Below are positions 18,088 to 27,311 of a stretch of 49,327 nucleotides of DNA, in pieces. Numbering within the stretch: the first letter of the stretch is position 1; the number at the start of each line of letters is the position of its first letter. The position numbers were made by a program, and so were the translations under genes. This DNA is from Candidatus Methanomethylicaceae archaeon (GTDB lineage: Archaea > Thermoproteota > Methanomethylicia > Methanomethylicales > Methanomethylicaceae). Where the stretch lies: contig JANXER010000004.1 of NCBI GenBank assembly GCA_025057955.1, positions 1 through 49,327 of the forward strand, given 5' to 3'. Under the pieces are notes generated by a model, which made no database searches, was not told the origin of the DNA, and saw only the letters and a list, made by a program, of their open reading frames with translations.

Positions 18088-18101
18088 TGGATTATCTAAC
18101 C
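18088..18101 (+). promoter_or_regulatory. 14-base promoter element, copy 1 (before the DUF4430 gene)
   Basis: TGGATTATCTAACC lies between a TATA-like CTTATAAG (18075-18082) and the TTG start at 18117. The same 14 bases, in the same orientation relative to the gene, precede the ECF transporter gene at 19099-19112. The element contains a near-dyad (GG-A-TTA-TC-TAA-CC). Its position between TATA and the expected start site is typical for archaeal repressor operators. Confidence 0.6.
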
Positions 18102-18116
18102 ACTTGGTGAAGACAT

Positions 18117-18566
18117 TTGAAAAGGAATTTATGGGCGGTTTCCTCCATAATTTTTCTAATTTGGGCTATTGTTGCAACTTCAGCATCAGTAAATTACTAT
18201 CAGCTCTCTCAAAATCAAGAAACCACAATTAAAAATCTTCAAGCGATTATATCTGAAACCTCCTTAAAAGTCAATATTGCAATAAACTATGGAAATGGAA
18301 CAACTATATGGTATAATAATACCTATTTCCCAATAGGATTTTCATTATTCAATGCTACACAAAAGCTCTTTAAAGTGAAATATACTGTATATCCCTTTGG
18401 GATATACATAAATTCAATAAATAATGTTTCTGAGGATCCTTCGGCTGGAAAATATTGGATTTGGTACTATTGGGCCTCAAATAAATGGGAAATGGGTCCT
18501 GTGGGCTCTGATCAATACATACTGAAGAATGGAGATATACTAAAATGGGAACTCATCAAATTTTAA
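18117..18566 (+). CDS. membrane-anchored DUF4430-like extracytoplasmic protein
   Basis: 149 residues from a TTG with GGTGA six bases upstream. The N-terminus (KRN, then a hydrophobic run of about 18 residues) is a signal peptide or membrane anchor. After a short coiled region come Asn-rich potential glycosylation sites (NGT, NNT, NAT, NVS). The C-terminal GKYWIWYYWASNKWE followed by a G-D-x-x-x-W ending matches the DUF4430 fold, related to the C-terminal domain of cobalamin-binding transcobalamin/intrinsic factor. The convergent neighbour is an ECF S-component, and the 3' ends overlap by 27 bases. A cobalamin (or other vitamin) scavenging pair is inferred; the ligand is not shown by the sequence. 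Confidence 0.7.
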   Translation: MKRNLWAVSSIIFLIWAIVATSASVNYYQLSQNQETTIKNLQAIISETSLKVNIAINYGNGTTIWYNNTYFPIGFSLFNATQKLFKVKYTVYPFGIYINSINNVSEDPSAGKYWIWYYWASNKWEMGPVGSDQYILKNGDILKWELIKF

Positions 18567-19088
18567 TCCATTTCTTTTTATTGTACTTATCAATCCTAGC
18601 ATAAGCAATATAGTAACTGCCTCTGTGATTGGGCCTACAGCATAAAGAAATCCTCCACCCGCTGGTAAAAATAAACCAACAATTGCTATTATTAATGCAT
18701 AGAACCAGTCAAATCCTATAATCACATAAAGTATCCAGGAACTCAAAATATCAAAGCATAATAATAATAGAAAAGCTCCTACCCCAATGCCAATTTTACT
18801 TGCTCTTCTAAAAAAAATTCCAGATAGAAATCCAACTATGGCCATTAGAGAGCCATTTATAGCAGTCCAAGGTCCTGGCAATCCTATAGCCATATCAGAT
18901 ATCAAATATGAGGCAAATCCAATAGTCATTCCAGGAAGTGAACCAAGAGCAATTCCTCCTAAAAAAGTAAATACTGCTGGAAAATTCACAAATTGAATTG
19001 GACCTATTATATAGTGCTTCATTAGTCTCAAAACAACTGCAAGTGTAATCATCATTCCAATATAAGTCATTCTTTTTGTTTTATTCAT
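18540..19088 (-). CDS. ECF transporter S-component (vitamin uptake, possibly cobalamin)
   Basis: 182 residues with about six hydrophobic segments. Typical S-component features are IGMMITLAVVLRL at the start, FVNFPAVFTFLGGIALGSLPGM, FASYLISDMAIGLPGPWTAING and IVGFLSGI. S-components bind a vitamin and dock on the shared EcfAA'T module, whose genes are not in this window. The partner DUF4430 gene and the shared promoter element suggest co-regulated uptake of one ligand, most likely cobalamin given the transcobalamin-like domain. Riboflavin- or cobalamin-precursor-type S proteins are alternatives. Confidence 0.82.
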   Translation of the reverse strand: MNKTKRMTYIGMMITLAVVLRLMKHYIIGPIQFVNFPAVFTFLGGIALGSLPGMTIGFASYLISDMAIGLPGPWTAINGSLMAIVGFLSGIFFRRASKIGIGVGAFLLLLCFDILSSWILYVIIGFDWFYALIIAIVGLFLPAGGGFLYAVGPITEAVTILLMLGLISTIKRNGLKFDEFPF

Positions 19089-19098
19089 ATTGATTTAC

Positions 19099-19112
19099 GG
19101 TTAGATAATCCA
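19099..19112 (-). promoter_or_regulatory. 14-base promoter element, copy 2 (before the ECF gene)
   Basis: Read on the minus strand this is TGGATTATCTAACC, ten bases before the ATG at 19088 and just downstream of a TTTATATGG TATA-like box (plus 19115-19123). It is identical to 18088-18101. Together the two copies form an inverted pair bracketing the convergent DUF4430/ECF genes. Confidence 0.6.
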
Positions 19113-19177
19113 TCCATATAAAGTTAATGCTAATTATATTTATAAGAATGATTTTTATAAAGTTTTGAGCGATAAAT

Positions 19178-20224
19178 ATGATAAACAAAGATGATGTAAT
19201 AAAAATTCTAAGGAAAGTTGTAGATCCCGAGCTTGGAATGGATTTAGTTGAAGCGAATATGGTTCGTGATGTTGAAATTTACAATGGAACTGTTAAGATT
19301 ACCATTGCTCTAACTTCTTCTTCCTGTCCCTTGATGGATAAAATAAAGAGTGAAATATTAAATAACGTAAAAAATTTGCAAGGAGTAAATGAAGTGGAAG
19401 TTATTACAACCACAATGAGTGAAGATGAAGTAAGAAAGCTCTTTAATAAAATAAGACAAAGGCGTATGTTTCAAAAACTTCCTAAGAGAAATATAAAAAG
19501 AATAATTGCAATTCTATCGGGAAAAGGTGGAGTAGGAAAATCTTCAATAACTGCATTATTAGCTACTGCTCTCATAAAGAGAAAACTTAAGATTGGAGTT
19601 TTGGATGCTGATATAACTGGTCCAAGCATTCCAAAAATATTTGGAATAAACTCCATACCATATGTGTTAGAAGGCAAAATCATTCCTCCAGTCTCTAAAA
19701 CTGGGATAAAGATAATGTCAATGAACTTAATAATTGGTGATGAGGAGCTACCAGTCATATGGAGGGGGCCGCTTGTAAGCAATGCTATTACTCAATTCTA
19801 CATGAATGTAGATTGGGGGGAGTTGGATTATTTAATAGTCGATCTCCCTCCTGGAACTAGTGATGCTCAATTAACAGTAATGCAATCTTTACCGCTGGAT
19901 GGCGTTATAATAGTTACTTCCCCTCAAGAGCTTGCAGGAATAATAGTGAGTAAGGCCGTCAATATGTCCATGATGCTTGGAGTAACAATAATTGGTGTAA
20001 TAGAAAATATGTCCTATGTTAAATGCCCCAATTGTGGTAAGGAGATAAGAATATTTGGGGATTCAAAGGGAAAACTTCTTGCAGAAAAAATGAATACTAA
20101 ATTCCTAGGCTCTGTACCAATTGATCCAGTGCTTTCCAATGCTTGTGATAATGGAACCATTGAAGACTATAATAATGAAGAGATATGGAATATAATAGAA
20201 AAAGCTCTTGATATGATTATTTAA
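19178..20224 (+). CDS. Mrp/NBP35-type iron-sulfur carrier ATPase with N-terminal MIP18 (DUF59) domain
   Basis: 348 residues. Residues 1-90 are a MIP18/DUF59 domain (LRKVVDPELGMDLVEANMV, LTSSSCPLMDKIKSEI). Residues 105-348 are the P-loop ATPase with the deviant Walker A GKGGVGKSS, DADITGPSIPKIFG, WRGPLVSNAI, and YLIVDLPPGTSDAQL. CPNCG near residue 285 supplies the cluster-binding CxxC of the dimer. It assembles and delivers [4Fe-4S] clusters. A TATA-like TTTTTATAAAG about 22 bases upstream fits a leaderless ATG. The 3' end overlaps the convergent MFS gene by eight bases. Confidence 0.94.
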   Translation: MINKDDVIKILRKVVDPELGMDLVEANMVRDVEIYNGTVKITIALTSSSCPLMDKIKSEILNNVKNLQGVNEVEVITTTMSEDEVRKLFNKIRQRRMFQKLPKRNIKRIIAILSGKGGVGKSSITALLATALIKRKLKIGVLDADITGPSIPKIFGINSIPYVLEGKIIPPVSKTGIKIMSMNLIIGDEELPVIWRGPLVSNAITQFYMNVDWGELDYLIVDLPPGTSDAQLTVMQSLPLDGVIIVTSPQELAGIIVSKAVNMSMMLGVTIIGVIENMSYVKCPNCGKEIRIFGDSKGKLLAEKMNTKFLGSVPIDPVLSNACDNGTIEDYNNEEIWNIIEKALDMII

Positions 20225-21380
20225 TTTTTTGTAAAATTTGCATTAAAATAATAGCAATTATTGTAAAAATACTTCCATAATAGAACGCAAGTGAACTATT
20301 AATGGAAAATAGCACTCCTGCAATATAGTTTGTAGGTAATACAGATATCCCTAAAACCATATTGTATATGCCATAGGCCGTGGCTTTATATTCCTTTTGT
20401 ACAATACTAGGTATTATTGCTCTTTGAGTGGTTTCCACAAATCCTTTATGAATTCCAAATAGCAAAGCTCCAAACATTATCCAAATGAAGCTATTTGCAA
20501 ATGCCAACATGAGAAATGATAATAAAAGTATTAAATATCCCAATTGTACTGCTTTTGTTCTTCCAATTTTATCTGAGAACTCTCCAGCGGGCACTCCAGC
20601 AAGTACATGAAATAATTGAATTTCAGCATATATCAATGGTGCAAATTCCTCTGGTATACCAAATTCTATAGCTTTTAACATTATGAATGCATAACTTATG
20701 GCTCCAAAAGAATATGTAGCAATTGTAAGCAAATAAATTGAAAATTTCTTATTAAATGTGAATTCTTTTGCATGAAAATCCGCCATTTTGATTTTTGGCT
20801 CCTTTAGAAAAATTATGAGAATGACTATTGCTATAACTCCTGGTAGAGCTGTGAAGAAGAAAGTCCCCCTATATCCAAGAAGTGCAATAAGTGGAAATGC
20901 CATGAATGGACCGATGACTGCTCCCACTTGATCCAAAGTTCTATGAATTCCAAAAGCCCTTCCTATTTTGCTATCAACAGTGGATTCTGATATTATGGCA
21001 TCCCTAGGCGCTGTTCTCAATCCCTTTCCAATTCTATCCAATGATTTAATAGCTAAGACATCAATCCAATTTGTGGAAAATCCCATTAATGGTTTAAATA
21101 TATTTGAAATTCCATAACCAATTAAAATAATGGGCTTTCTTCTTCCCATTTTATCTGAAATATATCCTGAAAATGATTTCAAAAAGGATGAAATACTTTC
21201 AGCTATACCTTCTATTATTCCAACAAATTCCACACTAGCTCCTAGCTGATAAACTAAGAATATTGGAAGAACAGCATAGATAATCTCTGAGCTAATATCA
21301 GTAAATAAGCTTACTATTCCTAAAACTATTACATTAATGGAAACCCCGAGCTTCCATACATTACTATTGCTTAATTGCAT
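20217..21380 (-). CDS. major facilitator superfamily transporter
   Basis: 387 residues with about twelve hydrophobic segments. The loop 2-3 motif is GYISDKMGRRKPIILIGY and a second-half equivalent is GEFSDKIGRTKAVQLGY, both diagnostic of MFS. The D-R-I-G-K-G-L-R-T-A-P-R-D-A stretch occurs in a subfamily often annotated as drug-efflux or uncharacterised. Substrate is unknown. The start overlaps the 3' end of purB by about 17 bases, so it is likely expressed from the purB transcript. Confidence 0.88.
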   Translation of the reverse strand: MQLSNSNVWKLGVSINVIVLGIVSLFTDISSEIIYAVLPIFLVYQLGASVEFVGIIEGIAESISSFLKSFSGYISDKMGRRKPIILIGYGISNIFKPLMGFSTNWIDVLAIKSLDRIGKGLRTAPRDAIISESTVDSKIGRAFGIHRTLDQVGAVIGPFMAFPLIALLGYRGTFFFTALPGVIAIVILIIFLKEPKIKMADFHAKEFTFNKKFSIYLLTIATYSFGAISYAFIMLKAIEFGIPEEFAPLIYAEIQLFHVLAGVPAGEFSDKIGRTKAVQLGYLILLLSFLMLAFANSFIWIMFGALLFGIHKGFVETTQRAIIPSIVQKEYKATAYGIYNMVLGISVLPTNYIAGVLFSINSSLAFYYGSIFTIIAIILMQILQKIK

Positions 21381-22710
21381 AGTTGATTGCTCTATCTATA
21401 AGCTCATAAGTCTTTCCCAAGTAATTTTCAAATCTCATTAGAGAATTAATTTCCTCCTCGCTGAGATACTTCATTACTTCCTCATTTCTTAATAATTCCT
21501 CCTTTATTGTAGTGCCCTCGCTGAATGCCTTCATTGAAATTTTCCTAAGAAGTTCATGAGCTCTTTGCCTTCCCAAACCCTTTCTTGCAAGTGCCATCAT
21601 TACTGCCTCAGTTAATATTGATCCTTTTGTAATTTCCAAATTTCTTTTCATTCTATCGGGAAAAACTCTAAGGTTTGCAAAAACTCTATCCATTGTTGAA
21701 ATCATATCGTCCAATATTATGAAAGTATGTGGAATGATGAATCTTTCACTGCTGGAATTTGTCAAATCTCTTTCATGCCATAATGGTATATTCTCCAGCC
21801 CAGTTATTACGAAGCCTCTCAAAACTTTAGCTAATCCAGAAACCTTTTCACAATCCACGGGATTTTGCTTATGAGGCATTGTACTACTTCCCACTTGAGC
21901 TCCTACCTCAAAGCCCTCTGCTACTTCCAAAATTTCAGTTCTTTGTAGATTTCTAATTTCAGTTGCCATTCTATCCAAGCTGGATGCTAATATTGCTGCC
22001 CAACATATTAACTCAGCAAATCTATCTCTACAAACTATTTGTGTGGATATTTCAGCTGATTTTAATCCTAATTTCTCCATAACAATTCTTTCAATTTCAA
22101 TTCCTCTCTCTCCAAAACTAGCCATTGTTCCTACTGCTCCACTCATTTTTCCAACTAAAACTCTTTTTTTCATTTCTTTCAATCTCTCTAAACTTCTTCC
22201 TATTTCAGCTGCATAAACTGCGAGTTTAAATCCAAAGGTTATGGGAACAGCATGTTGTCCATGTGTTCTTCCTACCATTATTAAATCCCTATATTTCAGA
22301 GCTAAATTACAAAGTCTATCTCTAAAGTTACTAAGCTTTTTTTCAATAATATTTATAGCATCTCTTATTATGAGAGCCCATGCAGTATCTACAATATCAT
22401 AGCTTGTGGCACCCCAATGAACATACTTTCCAAATTCATTACATGCTTCAGCAAGTACTTCAACCATTGCCATAACATCATGGCGAGTTTTTCTCTCCCT
22501 AAGCTTAACTTTCTCTGGAGTAACTATGCTCGCTTTAGCCATTTCCTTTATTTTTTCAGCTCCTTCCCTTGGTATTTCTCCTAAATCTGCTAAGGCTTCT
22601 ACAAGTGCAACTTCCACATCAAGCATTCTCTGAAGTCTATTCTCTTCATTAAATAATCTTTTAATTTCTTCACTTCCATATCTTCCAGCGTCTATTGGAC
22701 AAATTGCCAT
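21364..22710 (-). CDS. purB: adenylosuccinate lyase
   Basis: 448 residues of the fumarase/aspartase superfamily. It carries RTHGQHAVPITFG (catalytic His), the signature GSSTMPHKQNPVDCE near residue 275 with the catalytic Ser loop, and ETKHDVMA-like RKTRHDVMAMVE. It acts twice in purine synthesis, releasing fumarate from SAICAR and from adenylosuccinate. Start is ATG 22710. A TATA-rich 53-base gap separates it from the divergent NAD(P)HX repair gene. The downstream MFS gene overlaps its end. Confidence 0.95.
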   Translation of the reverse strand: MAICPIDAGRYGSEEIKRLFNEENRLQRMLDVEVALVEALADLGEIPREGAEKIKEMAKASIVTPEKVKLRERKTRHDVMAMVEVLAEACNEFGKYVHWGATSYDIVDTAWALIIRDAINIIEKKLSNFRDRLCNLALKYRDLIMVGRTHGQHAVPITFGFKLAVYAAEIGRSLERLKEMKKRVLVGKMSGAVGTMASFGERGIEIERIVMEKLGLKSAEISTQIVCRDRFAELICWAAILASSLDRMATEIRNLQRTEILEVAEGFEVGAQVGSSTMPHKQNPVDCEKVSGLAKVLRGFVITGLENIPLWHERDLTNSSSERFIIPHTFIILDDMISTMDRVFANLRVFPDRMKRNLEITKGSILTEAVMMALARKGLGRQRAHELLRKISMKAFSEGTTIKEELLRNEEVMKYLSEEEINSLMRFENYLGKTYELIDRAINYAIKQ

Positions 22711-22763
22711 ATTATCTCACTTCCTGCGATCTATTTTTAAACATTTTAGCTTATATAGAAAAT

Positions 22764-24287
22764 ATGGATCCTGAAGATATAAAAGTAATAGATGAAAATG
22801 CAGAATTCTTTGGAATTTCAAGAATTCAATTAATGGAAAATGCTGGAAAAAGTGTAGCAGAGGCCCTTTTAAAAAGAGTGAATGTAAAAAATAAGAATAT
22901 TCTCATTTTGGCTTATATTGGAAATAAAGGAGGAGATGGTTTTGTAACTGCAAGGCATTTATTATATCATGGTGCTAATGTTGTAATAATATTGCTTTCT
23001 AGACCAGAATTGATTTCAAGCGAGGAAGCAAAAAGAAATTTCTCAATATTGGAAAAACTTTCATCTATATCCATTCACTTTGCACTCCATCCTTCTGATG
23101 TTATATCTCTAAAGGAGCTCTTTCAATCAGCAGATGTAATAATTGATGCAATGTTAGGAACTGGAGCAAGAGGAGAGCCAAGAGAACCTATAAAGACGGC
23201 TATAGAGATGGCCAATCAATTCAAGGCATTCAAAGTTGCTATAGATGTTCCAAGTGGAGTAGATGCCAAGAGTGGATTTATATATAAAACAGCTTTTAAA
23301 GCTGATTTAACTATTACACATCATAAGCCAAAAACTGGATTATTAAATGATGCTGCTAAACCATTTATTGGAGAATTGGAAGTAGCTAATATAGGAATAC
23401 CTCCAGATGTTGAGCTCTATGTTGGTCCTGGGGATTTGAAAATTGCTATTAAGAAAAGAGATATTTTTTCACATAAAGGTGATAATGGAAGATTGCTCAT
23501 CATTGGAGGCTCATATAAATATTCTGGTGCTCCTGCTTTAGCAGCTATGGCTGCATTAAAAACGGGAATAGATTTAGCCATAATTGCAGCACCATCTTCT
23601 ATAGCAAATGGCATTAGAGCTTATTCTCCGGATTTAATAGTTAGACCCTTGCCCTCTAAAGATTTTCTAGATTTAGAATCCCTTGATATAATCAAGGAGG
23701 AATCCAAGCGTGTGGATGCTATCGTCATTGGAATGGGATTGGGAATAGAGGAATCAACAATTTCTGCAGCTATAGAGATTATCAAATATTTGAATGATAT
23801 AGAGAAACCCATGGTTATTGATGCTGATGCACTTAAGGCATTGGGACGAATTAGAGATGAGCTAAAATTCAAAAAATCAGTATTAACACCTCATGCTGGT
23901 GAATTTTATGCTCTTACTGGAGAGCGCCTTCCAGATGAAAGTATTTTTGGATGGAGGAGGAGATTAGATATAGTAATGAAATGGGCAATCAAGCTTAATG
24001 CTACTATATTATTAAAATCACGCTACGATATAATCACAGATGGAAATAAATTCAAAATTAAAGTAATTGGAAATCCTGGTATGACCATTGGAGGTACTGG
24101 TGATGTATTAGCTGGTATGGTTGGAGCTCTTCTCAGCAGAGGCATAGAGCCTTTTAAAGCTGCAACAGCCAGCTCTTTCTTAAACTCTTATATAGGCGAT
24201 ATACTTGAAGCAGAGATGGGTCATCATTATACTGCAAAGGATATTGTTGATAAAATACCTAGCGTAATGAAAAAATTTGGATTATGA
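22764..24287 (+). CDS. nnr: bifunctional NAD(P)H-hydrate epimerase / ADP-dependent dehydratase
   Basis: About 507 residues from the ATG at 22764; an upstream TTG at 22695 would overlap divergent purB and is rejected. The N-terminal epimerase domain (YjeF_N) has [29 protein letters not shown] and [12 protein letters not shown]. The C-terminal ribokinase-like dehydratase has [32 protein letters not shown] and [22 protein letters not shown]. It repairs hydrated NADH/NADPH, damage that forms faster at high temperature. Its last six bases overlap a convergent rubredoxin gene. Confidence 0.95.
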   Translation: MDPEDIKVIDENAEFFGISRIQLMENAGKSVAEALLKRVNVKNKNILILAYIGNKGGDGFVTARHLLYHGANVVIILLSRPELISSEEAKRNFSILEKLSSISIHFALHPSDVISLKELFQSADVIIDAMLGTGARGEPREPIKTAIEMANQFKAFKVAIDVPSGVDAKSGFIYKTAFKADLTITHHKPKTGLLNDAAKPFIGELEVANIGIPPDVELYVGPGDLKIAIKKRDIFSHKGDNGRLLIIGGSYKYSGAPALAAMAALKTGIDLAIIAAPSSIANGIRAYSPDLIVRPLPSKDFLDLESLDIIKEESKRVDAIVIGMGLGIEESTISAAIEIIKYLNDIEKPMVIDADALKALGRIRDELKFKKSVLTPHAGEFYALTGERLPDESIFGWRRRLDIVMKWAIKLNATILLKSRYDIITDGNKFKIKVIGNPGMTIGGTGDVLAGMVGALLSRGIEPFKAATASSFLNSYIGDILEAEMGHHYTAKDIVDKIPSVMKKFGL

Positions 24288-24443
24288 GACTTTTTTGAAC
24301 ATATCCTTTGGCGCACCACAAACAGGACAAGTCCATGTATCTGGAAGAGCCTCAAAGGGAGTATTTGGTGGTATTCCACTGCTTGGATCGCCTCTTTTAG
24401 GATCATAAACATATCCACATATACTACATACCCATTTATCCAT
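24282..24443 (-). CDS. rubredoxin
   Basis: A 53-residue gene read directly from the minus strand, below usual ORF-length cut-offs. The protein starts [15 protein letters not shown], contains [20 protein letters not shown] and ends [12 protein letters not shown]. The four iron ligands are Cys6, Cys9, Cys39 and Cys42, in perfect rubredoxin spacing. It is a one-electron carrier, commonly serving oxygen or peroxide detoxification enzymes in anaerobes, which suggests an anaerobic or microaerobic lifestyle. It lies 21 bases downstream of the tfb stop on the same strand, so it may share that transcript. It overlaps the convergent nnr stop by six bases. Confidence 0.96.
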   Translation of the reverse strand: MDKWVCSICGYVYDPKRGDPSSGIPPNTPFEALPDTWTCPVCGAPKDMFKKVS

Positions 24444-24464
24444 GAAGAATATATAATCATGATT

Positions 24465-25271
24465 CTATAAATCTTTTATGATTCTTACAAGCTTTCTTAT
24501 TGTGGCATCTGAAACGCCTGTAATTCTTGACATTTTAGACTTACTATACTTATATCCAAGCTTTTCCATGGCACGATAAACTGTTGCTACAGCAAATCTA
24601 TATGGAGACTTACCATTAATCAGCCCAAATTTTCTTGCTTTATAAATAATTTCATAACTCTCTTTTAGAATATCACTCTTTACTCCAATTAGATTACAAA
24701 TTTTTGATATATAAACTTCAGGACTTGATATAGTATTCTTCACCAAACCATTCATTGTCATAAATCTATAAATTTTCCAAACATTACGTTTATCTTTCTT
24801 AGAAAAGCAAATTTCATCAATTGTCTTTGGAATTTTATACATTTTACAAGCTGCATATATTGAAGCTATAATGGTTGCATCTATTGAAAGCCTCTTCTTC
24901 ATTTTTCTAGTATTTATAAAAATGTTTATAGCACTATCTTTTACGAAATTTGGAAGATTCAGCTTTGAGACTGTTTTATTAACTTCTGCTATAGCTTTTG
25001 ATAGCACTCTTTCTTCATAGCTCATAATTCGCATAATTTTATGTAATCTCCTAAGCTTAGCAGCTCTAATCCATTGTGCTTTTTCTAGGAAGTTCCCCTT
25101 TCCATCTCTATTAGTCATGCTTATCACTGTTGTAAGTAGAGTGTTTCTTGTATGAGGGTTTGTCTCATAAGCTTGCTCTTGAATAATTAATCCACAATTC
25201 ATGCATATTAACTCTCCATGATCTTGCAATATTGATCTAGAACTACAAAGAGGACATGCTATTTTTATCAT
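24465..25271 (-). CDS. tfb: divergent transcription factor B (TFB) homologue
   Basis: About 268 residues from the ATG at 25271; the longer frame begins at 25301. An N-terminal zinc ribbon (CPLC...CMNC, residues 5-26) is followed by a short linker. Two cyclin-like repeats then start near 75 (ERVLSKAIAEVNKTVSKLNLP, ATIIASIYAACKMYKIPKTIDEI) and 180 (PYRFAVATVYRAMEKLGYKYSKSKMSRITGVSDATIRKLV). TFB recruits RNA polymerase to TBP-bound promoters. This copy is shorter than standard TFB (about 300 residues). The conserved R-x-G-P region of the B-reader is missing; the linker goes almost directly to SMTNRDGKGNF. It is probably a second, specialised TFB. Confidence 0.88.
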   Translation of the reverse strand: MIKIACPLCSSRSILQDHGELICMNCGLIIQEQAYETNPHTRNTLLTTVISMTNRDGKGNFLEKAQWIRAAKLRRLHKIMRIMSYEERVLSKAIAEVNKTVSKLNLPNFVKDSAINIFINTRKMKKRLSIDATIIASIYAACKMYKIPKTIDEICFSKKDKRNVWKIYRFMTMNGLVKNTISSPEVYISKICNLIGVKSDILKESYEIIYKARKFGLINGKSPYRFAVATVYRAMEKLGYKYSKSKMSRITGVSDATIRKLVRIIKDL

Positions 25272-25301
25272 AATTGTGCAAAAGATATACAGTTTTAACA
25301 T

Positions 25302-25389
25302 ATTAATAAATATTTTTATAAAAATTTCTCTAGTAAATACTATAATTTTTTATTTTTTATTTAGACCTCTTGATTTATTTTCCTTAAGC
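25302..25389. other. AT-rich intergenic spacer
   Basis: An 88-base stretch of nearly pure A/T between the tfb upstream frame and the end of the ABC permease gene. It should contain the tfb promoter and the terminator of the exporter operon (T-rich runs on the minus strand after 25390), but I see no distinct hairpin or single clear TATA box. Confidence 0.35.
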
Positions 25390-26319
25390 TTACTTCGTAA
25401 GATAATACCAAGATAACACTATTCCGATTACAGTCAAAATGGTTGCAAATATACTAAGATATATGAAATCAATTATAAGAGCTTGAACATTTATTTCCAT
25501 TATTGTTAACTGCCTAATTGCATCAGTCAAATAAGTTATTGGATTAATATTTACCACTGCTTGCAACCAATTGGGCATGAGCTCAGTTGGAAAGAATATA
25601 TTACTTGAAAAAATCAATGGCATCATAATAAGATTTATTAACTGCATAGGTCTCTCCACCCTTGTTGATCTTATGGAAAATGCAATGAATATGGATGATA
25701 AACCAGCACTCATTAAAAATATAGCAAGATAAATTCCTAAAATGTTCATTATTGTAAATGTATTGCTAATTCTCAATCCTAATAAATAAGCTAATGCTAA
25801 AATCACTGAGGCTTGAAAAATTGCTCTTAATGTTGAATTTGCTATTTTTGAAAATATTATAGCAGCACGAGAAACTGGAGTACTTATTACCTTATCTAAA
25901 AATCCCAATCTTCTATCCCAGACTATGGATATTCCACTAAACATAGTTGTCATAACTACAATCATTGAAATCATTCCAATGGACATGAAACTGAAGTAAT
26001 CTTCTACACCGAAAATACTTTGCATAATCTTCGAACCAATATCCTCAAATATTCGTGAGAGATAAGTTCCATTAAGAATTATAAATCCTTGGGATGGAGG
26101 AATAGTAGCAATACCTGGTAAAATAATTTCTGAGGGAATTTCTATATTTTCAGCTGAAAATAAGCCTTGGATATTTATTGATTTCCCTAGAAGTCCCATC
26201 CATATTAAGGGTTGAAGTATAAGCATTACTATCATTATTGGATCATTGAGCCATTTCTTAAGCTCTCTATAGGTTAAAGCTAAAAATCCTCTTAAAAAAC
26301 TTGGACGAATTTCATTCAT
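25390..26319 (-). CDS. ABC-2 type transporter permease
   Basis: About 309 residues. The ATG at 26319 overlaps the ATPase stop in the classic ATGA manner, so I prefer it to the ATG at 26337. An N-terminal cytoplasmic helix (RGFLALTYRELKKWLNDP) leads into the first membrane helix. An extracytoplasmic loop of about 60 residues follows, then a block of five hydrophobic segments with DRRLGFLDKVISTPVSR and RPMQLINLIMMPLIFSSNIFFP, typical of DrrB/NodJ-type permeases. Together with the upstream ATPase it forms an exporter of lipids, drugs or similar compounds; the substrate is not evident. A PadR regulator heads the operon. Confidence 0.92.
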   Translation of the reverse strand: MNEIRPSFLRGFLALTYRELKKWLNDPIMIVMLILQPLIWMGLLGKSINIQGLFSAENIEIPSEIILPGIATIPPSQGFIILNGTYLSRIFEDIGSKIMQSIFGVEDYFSFMSIGMISMIVVMTTMFSGISIVWDRRLGFLDKVISTPVSRAAIIFSKIANSTLRAIFQASVILALAYLLGLRISNTFTIMNILGIYLAIFLMSAGLSSIFIAFSIRSTRVERPMQLINLIMMPLIFSSNIFFPTELMPNWLQAVVNINPITYLTDAIRQLTIMEINVQALIIDFIYLSIFATILTVIGIVLSWYYLTK

Positions 26320-27311
26320 TTTCCTCTCGCCCTCCATAAGTGCAACCTCTTAAATTTAAAATCCTCTGAATCATTACCATCTCTAAAGGCTCTTCCAGTG
26401 CATTCTAAATAAACTTCATTAAGGGTGGGCTTTGTAAGTGAAAGCCTTGTTACAATATAATTCCTCTTTCTAATAGCCTCAATAATTAAAGGTGCTACAA
26501 TTTCACCATTTTCCACTTTTACTCTATATGTGCTATTTTCCTTTCTAACTTCTTTTACATTTTTTATCTCCTTAATTACATCAGTTATATCCTCATTTCC
26601 ACTTATGGTTATAGTAATTATATCTCCACCAAGGCTATCCTTCAGCTGGCTTGGCTTACCAATTTTTATGATTTTTCCATGATCAATTATGGCTATTCGA
26701 TCGCATAGAACATCAGCTTCTTCTAAGTAATGTGTAGTCATAAATATTGTCATATTATATTCCTCCTTTAAGAGCTTAATATAATCCCAAATAGCAGCAC
26801 GTGTTTGAACATCTAATCCTAGGGTTGGTTCATCCAAAAACAATATTCTAGGCCTATTAATTAAGCCGCATGCAAGCTCAAGCCTTCGGCGCATCCCACC
26901 AGAAAAGGTCTCAACCCTCTTATCCTTAAAATCTATGAGCTCCACAAGCTTTAGAAGCTCCATAGCACGATCTTTTGCTATATTACTAGGAATGCCATAT
27001 AGACTTGCACAAAGCATTATATTTTCATATGCAGTCAAATCCTCATCAGCTGTAAATTCTTGAGGTACAACACCAATTACCTTTCTAACCTCATTTGCTT
27101 GCTTTACAACATCAAAGCCAAGGACGGAAGCTCTTCCTTCAGTAGGCTTTAATAACGTTATAAGCATGTTAATTGTAGTGGTCTTTCCAGCACCATTTGG
27201 GCCAAGAAAGCCAAATATTTCCCCTTCATAAACGCTAAAACTTATATGATCTACAGCAATCAAACTCTTATTGAATATTTTTGTAAGATTTTCAGCCTCA
27301 ATAACTTTCAT
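26316..27311 (-). CDS. ABC transporter ATP-binding protein (DrrA-like)
   Basis: 331 residues. Walker A is GPNGAGKTTTINML (residues 38-51), the Q-loop is GVVPQEF, the signature is FSGGMRRRLELA, Walker B is ILFLDEPTLGLD, and the switch histidine is in MTTHYLEEAD. The C-terminal about 100 residues form the regulatory tail seen in DrrA-type ATPases of drug/lipid exporters. Its ATG overlaps the padR stop by four bases and its stop overlaps the permease start by four, so the three genes are translationally coupled. Confidence 0.95.
   Translation of the reverse strand: MKVIEAENLTKIFNKSLIAVDHISFSVYEGEIFGFLGPNGAGKTTTINMLITLLKPTEGRASVLGFDVVKQANEVRKVIGVVPQEFTADEDLTAYENIMLCASLYGIPSNIAKDRAMELLKLVELIDFKDKRVETFSGGMRRRLELACGLINRPRILFLDEPTLGLDVQTRAAIWDYIKLLKEEYNMTIFMTTHYLEEADVLCDRIAIIDHGKIIKIGKPSQLKDSLGGDIITITISGNEDITDVIKEIKNVKEVRKENSTYRVKVENGEIVAPLIIEAIRKRNYIVTRLSLTKPTLNEVYLECTGRAFRDGNDSEDFKFKRLHLWRARGK

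Noticed and set aside
22695-22763. TTG at 22695 as the NAD(P)HX repair enzyme start
   Set aside because: It overlaps the first codons of divergent purB. The added residues are not family-like, and ATG 22764 follows a TATA-rich gap.
24227-24460. A 77-residue minus-strand frame across the nnr 3' end
   Set aside because: It is a shadow in another frame of the true rubredoxin gene at 24282-24443, whose four cysteines are in exact spacing.
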